Assembly: GCA_019419545.1 (NCBI GenBank)
Contig: DXZT01000006.1
Location: 1-51,371 of the forward strand
Origin: Collinsella sp.
GTDB taxonomy: Bacteria; Actinomycetota; Coriobacteriia; Coriobacteriales; Coriobacteriaceae
Direction of reading: 5' to 3'
DNA length: 51,371 nucleotides
Part shown: positions 48,752 through 51,371 of the stretch, in pieces
How positions within the stretch are numbered: position 1 is the first letter of the stretch
How the letters are laid out: each line of letters opens with the position of its first letter
The notes under the pieces: model-generated
The model's database searches: none
Told to the model about the DNA's origin: nothing
The model's input: the letters and a program-made list of their open reading frames with translations, nothing else
Position numbers and translations under genes: made by a program

Positions 48752-49891
48752 TCACTTCACATCGAACTCCACGCGATCGAGCTCGGGCACGTTGAGGTCA
48801 ATGAGCTTGCGGGCGACGTGACGGTCGTGTGCCCCAAGCGCCTCGCTTGTCGTCACATGGGCGACAATCTCGCGCTCGACGATGCCCTCCTTGTCGCCTT
48901 CGGTAGCCGAGGTCTCGACGGCGACGGTGTAATCCTTAAAGCCCGGCAGCACCGCGGCAAGTTCGCGCGTAGTTTCGGTGACGCCGTAGCCGTCCTGCAC
49001 GCCGGCCTGCGCCGAGCCAATGGAACCCGCCGTCATGACGATGCAGGGGATGGCAAAGACCACCGTGCCCACAATAATGCGGCGGCGCACCTTGCGTGAC
49101 AGCTCATCGACCTCGGCATTTTCCTCGGCTGTCACAATGCCGTCGCCGTTGAGGTCGCGCTTGAGCGGTACACGTAAAAGAAGCAATACGGCTTCGGCCG
49201 CCAGCGCGATAAAGACCACGTTGATGCCAAACTCGTAAAGCGCCGAGAGAAACAGTGACCCGCTTGCGATGGCGATGCCATAGCCAGCCGCGCACAGGGG
49301 CGGCATGAGCGCGGTCGCCACGGCCACGCCTGCGATGAGCGTGGCGGGTTCCTGGTCGCGCGAGTTGCCCAGGCCACCCGCAAAGCCGCCCGCGAGCGCG
49401 ACGGCAAGGTGCCACACAGTCGGTGTCGAATTGTCGATGATGGCGGCTGTGGTGGCGCCAAGGGGCGAGAGCTTAAAGTACAACGTGGAGGTGACCAGGC
49501 AAAAGGCCATTTGCAGCGCAAGGCTGGCGACGGCTTCGACGGTAATCTCGCGGTCGAGCGTGGCGATGCCGTATGCCATGGCAAGAACCGAGCCCATGAG
49601 CGGGCAGATGAGCATGGCGCCCACGATGGCGATGTCCGAGTCGATATCGAGGCCGATGCTTGCGATGAGCATGGCGATGATGAGGATGCATAGGTGGGAA
49701 CCAGTCAGACGCGCCCCGTTTACAAAACGCTTGCGGATCACGTGATAGGGCGCGCGTCCCTCGCGAATGTTGAATGCGCGCTTGAGGAAGCGACCAGCCT
49801 GCTCGGCAGCCTCGCTATGGGCGGGACGGATGCCGTGGCGCCGGTGATGGCGTTCGCGTAGTCGCTTGATCTGTTGTTTGTCGAGTTCCAT
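48752..49891 (-). CDS. DUF389 family membrane protein with EF-hand-like loop
   Basis: A 379-aa protein. Helices between about 60 and 240 include the conserved IGLDIDSDIAIVGAMLICPLM and VATALMPPLCAAG motifs of the DUF389 (TIGR00341) family, whose function is unknown. Within the cytosolic or outer loop, DLNGDGIVTAEE fits the EF-hand consensus D-x-N-x-D-G, suggesting calcium binding. One more helix and a C-terminal soluble domain with periplasmic-type content follow. The start at 49891 is chosen because GAGGTGG lies just upstream; the longer frame to 50017 has no family match. It is convergent with the small exported gene. Confidence 0.88.
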   Translation of the reverse strand: MELDKQQIKRLRERHHRRHGIRPAHSEAAEQAGRFLKRAFNIREGRAPYHVIRKRFVNGARLTGSHLCILIIAMLIASIGLDIDSDIAIVGAMLICPLMGSVLAMAYGIATLDREITVEAVASLALQMAFCLVTSTLYFKLSPLGATTAAIIDNSTPTVWHLAVALAGGFAGGLGNSRDQEPATLIAGVAVATALMPPLCAAGYGIAIASGSLFLSALYEFGINVVFIALAAEAVLLLLRVPLKRDLNGDGIVTAEENAEVDELSRKVRRRIIVGTVVFAIPCIVMTAGSIGSAQAGVQDGYGVTETTRELAAVLPGFKDYTVAVETSATEGDKEGIVEREIVAHVTTSEALGAHDRHVARKLIDLNVPELDRVEFDVK

Positions 49892-50199
49892 GTCCACCTC
49901 GTTCCAGCGCGGTCCGCGCAACGCGCCCGTTGTCTTAACTCTACACCGTGGCGGGCGGGGTGTCTGTTGGATGCGGAATCCGATAGGGCGGATGACGCGG
50001 GAGCAAATGCAAATCACAGGCTCAATTCCATCCCGCGAAAATATGATGCACCAGCTCCTTCAAATGTGACGAAATTGTGAAGCACAGGAGCACGAATTTC
50101 AAAAAAAAACGCTGGTCGCCAATGTTGCGCAACAGAATTCAAAAATCGACAGCTACCGTTTGATACGTATGGATACATCCGTGTCAAAGGGAGAAAGCC
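49892..50199. promoter_or_regulatory. Divergent region between DUF389 gene and surface protein
   Basis: No gene is supported in these 308 bases. Promoters for both neighbours must lie here. GAAATTGTG (50071-50079) and CACGAATTTC (50091-50100) form an inverted repeat with one bulge, followed by nine A, which could be an operator or a terminator read from outside. AAAGGGAG before 50200 is the ribosome site of the surface gene. Confidence 0.45.
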
Positions 50200-51371
50200 A
50201 TGGCAAACTACAGTCCACAACACTTTGAGCCTCGGGCCAAGGCCGTCAACGTCAAGGGCGTTGCCAACCGCGCCGTCGCAACCGTTTTGACGGCGGGCCT
50301 CATCGCTCAGCCGCTCATGTCGCCGCTGGCGGCAATCGCCGCACCGTCAACCGATAACGGCGATTCTGTTCAGGGGGGGGGGTAGTTCTGTAGAGAATAC
50401 CGTTGCCGCCGGTAACCAAGCGGTCGTAAAGACGGCTGCCCAGCTGGCCGAGGAGTCGGCAAAGCAGCTCAAGGACGCTCAGGCCGCCTACGATGCCGCC
50501 CAGAAGAAGGCCGACGCGGCGGGTCAGTCTCAAAAGCAGGCTCAGCAGCAAAAGGATCAGGCCTCGCAGGCCGTGACCGATAACGCCGCCGAGCAGAACG
50601 AGGCCGAGGTAGCCGCGCTCCAGGAGAAGATTGACGAGCTCAAAGCCGCCGTCGAAAAGACCGAGCAGCAGCAGAAGAAGCTGGGCGACCTGAACGATCA
50701 GCTCGATCAAGCCAACAAGAGTGTCGAGGATAAGACCCAGGCGCTCAAGGACGCCAAGGCAAAGCAGGATGAGGCCAAGAAGGCCCTCGATGATGCCCAG
50801 GCCAAGCTCGAGGCCATGGGTATGGACGAGTACGAGGCCGCCAAGAAGGCCGTCGAGGACGCACAGGCAAAGCTCGATGACGCCAATAAGGCCGTTGCTA
50901 CTGCACAGGCCAATCTGGACCAGGCCAAGGCTGCCGAGGCTAGCGCCCAGCAGGAAAAGAAGGACACTGAGGCCGCTCTGACGACTGCCCAGGCCAAGAA
51001 GCAGGAGACTGCCGCTGCGCTCGCAGCCGCAACCACCGCGCGCGATAACGCCCAGCAGAAGTTCAACCAGGCGCAGGCCGCGCTCGATGCTGCCGTCTCG
51101 GGTACGGGTGTCGACCTGAGTGCGCTTGAGGCCGCCAAGATCGCTGCTGCTGGTGAGCTCAAGACCGCGCAGGCGGAGCTCAATGCCGCGACGGATGCCG
51201 ACGCTACCGCCCAGGCGAACCTGCAGGCGGCCCAGAATACCGCCACCGCCGCGCAGGAGAAGGCCAACGCCGCCAACGCTGCCGTGGCATCTGCCCAGTC
51301 TGCATACGATGCGGCAAACAAGGCGTACAAGGACGCGGCCAGTAAGCGTGACGCCGCGAAGACGGCATACG
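50200..51371 (+). CDS. Phase-variable coiled-coil surface protein (frame off; partial at window end)
   Basis: The first frame (50200-50385) encodes 61 aa: a basic start, a signal helix (VATVLTAGLIAQPLMSPL) and a likely cleavage site at AIAA. It then runs into ten G (50373-50382) and stops at TAG 50383. The frame one base over is open without stop from 50381 to the window end (330 codons), giving a Lys/Ala/Gln/Glu coiled coil (for example AKLDDANKAVATAQANLDQA). Nine G would join both parts; ten turn it off. The C-terminus is outside the window, so an anchor or enzymatic domain cannot be seen. A sequencing error at the G tract is the main alternative. Confidence 0.82.
50373..50382 (+). repeat. 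Poly-G tract of ten
   Basis: Ten consecutive G lie within the coding region just after the signal peptide. Removing one G restores the downstream frame (Q-G-G-G-S-S-V). Slipped-strand changes at such tracts switch surface genes on and off in other bacteria. Confidence 0.9.

Noticed and set aside
1..51371. CRISPR array, tRNA, rRNA, IS element or prophage
   Set aside because: No regularly spaced direct repeats, no cloverleaf with CCA-type context, no transposase, integrase or phage structural gene was recognised on either strand.

Overview
The window reads as chromosomal DNA of a high-GC anaerobic actinobacterium of the class Coriobacteriia, most likely Collinsella. This is inferred from gene content (large LPXTG/FIVAR surface proteins, flavin-binding redox proteins, CoA-dehydratase activase, DUF2975/HTH pairs), from codon use, and from many short dispersed intergenic palindromes. 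No rRNA, tRNA, CRISPR array, IS element or prophage was seen. Only the last gene runs off the window edge.

Layout. 0-4.1 kb: an HTH membrane regulator, 6-phosphofructokinase and a membrane-anchored Ntn-type amidohydrolase. 4.2-15.4 kb (all minus strand): a contiguous flavin/redox locus. Transcription runs from a 1275-aa LPXTG surface protein with one FMN-binding-like domain, through a terminator, into a protein with three FMN-binding domains, a single-domain FMN-binding protein, a NapH/NosR-like polyferredoxin, the flavin transferase ApbE, a NusG-domain-II protein, and an ECF transporter made of two fusion proteins (S-component+ATPase and ATPase+EcfT). Together these look like a flavinylated extracytosolic electron-transfer system. 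15.7-22.3 kb: M18 aminopeptidase, an RHH antitoxin/PIN toxin pair, a D-2-hydroxyacid dehydrogenase, methionine aminopeptidase with a SEC-C motif, a radical SAM protein and an alpha/beta hydrolase. 22.5-24.7 kb: a degenerate GGDEF-REC-HD-GYP protein with an Hpt partner. 25-28.4 kb: a DUF2975/HTH pair and a more A/T-rich ABC exporter that appear to share operators.

28.5-32.8 kb: a class I glutamine-amidotransferase-like hydrolase and a four-gene polar amino acid ABC importer. 33.4-38.99 kb: DXS, an HD protein with a CmpB-like membrane protein, then amt and a PII protein that lacks the uridylylation tyrosine. 39-42.9 kb: a TetR/MFS pair with twin operators, a HAD phosphatase, and a second TetR gene upstream of a 1593-aa fused CoA-dehydratase activase (42.9-47.7 kb). 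48-51.4 kb: a small exported protein, a DUF389 membrane protein carrying an EF-hand-like loop, and a coiled-coil surface protein whose frame is broken at a run of ten G, consistent with phase variation.

The most striking unexplained signal is the set of intergenic palindromes. Several fall into families: arms starting AGTTGCGGTGATAT (2 copies); CCTGCCAAAA...TTTTGGCAGG hairpins with compensatory base changes (4 copies); and a nested hairpin whose internal-loop sequences GTGAAAGAGGAG and CGACGATTGAACG are conserved while the helices around them differ (2 copies).
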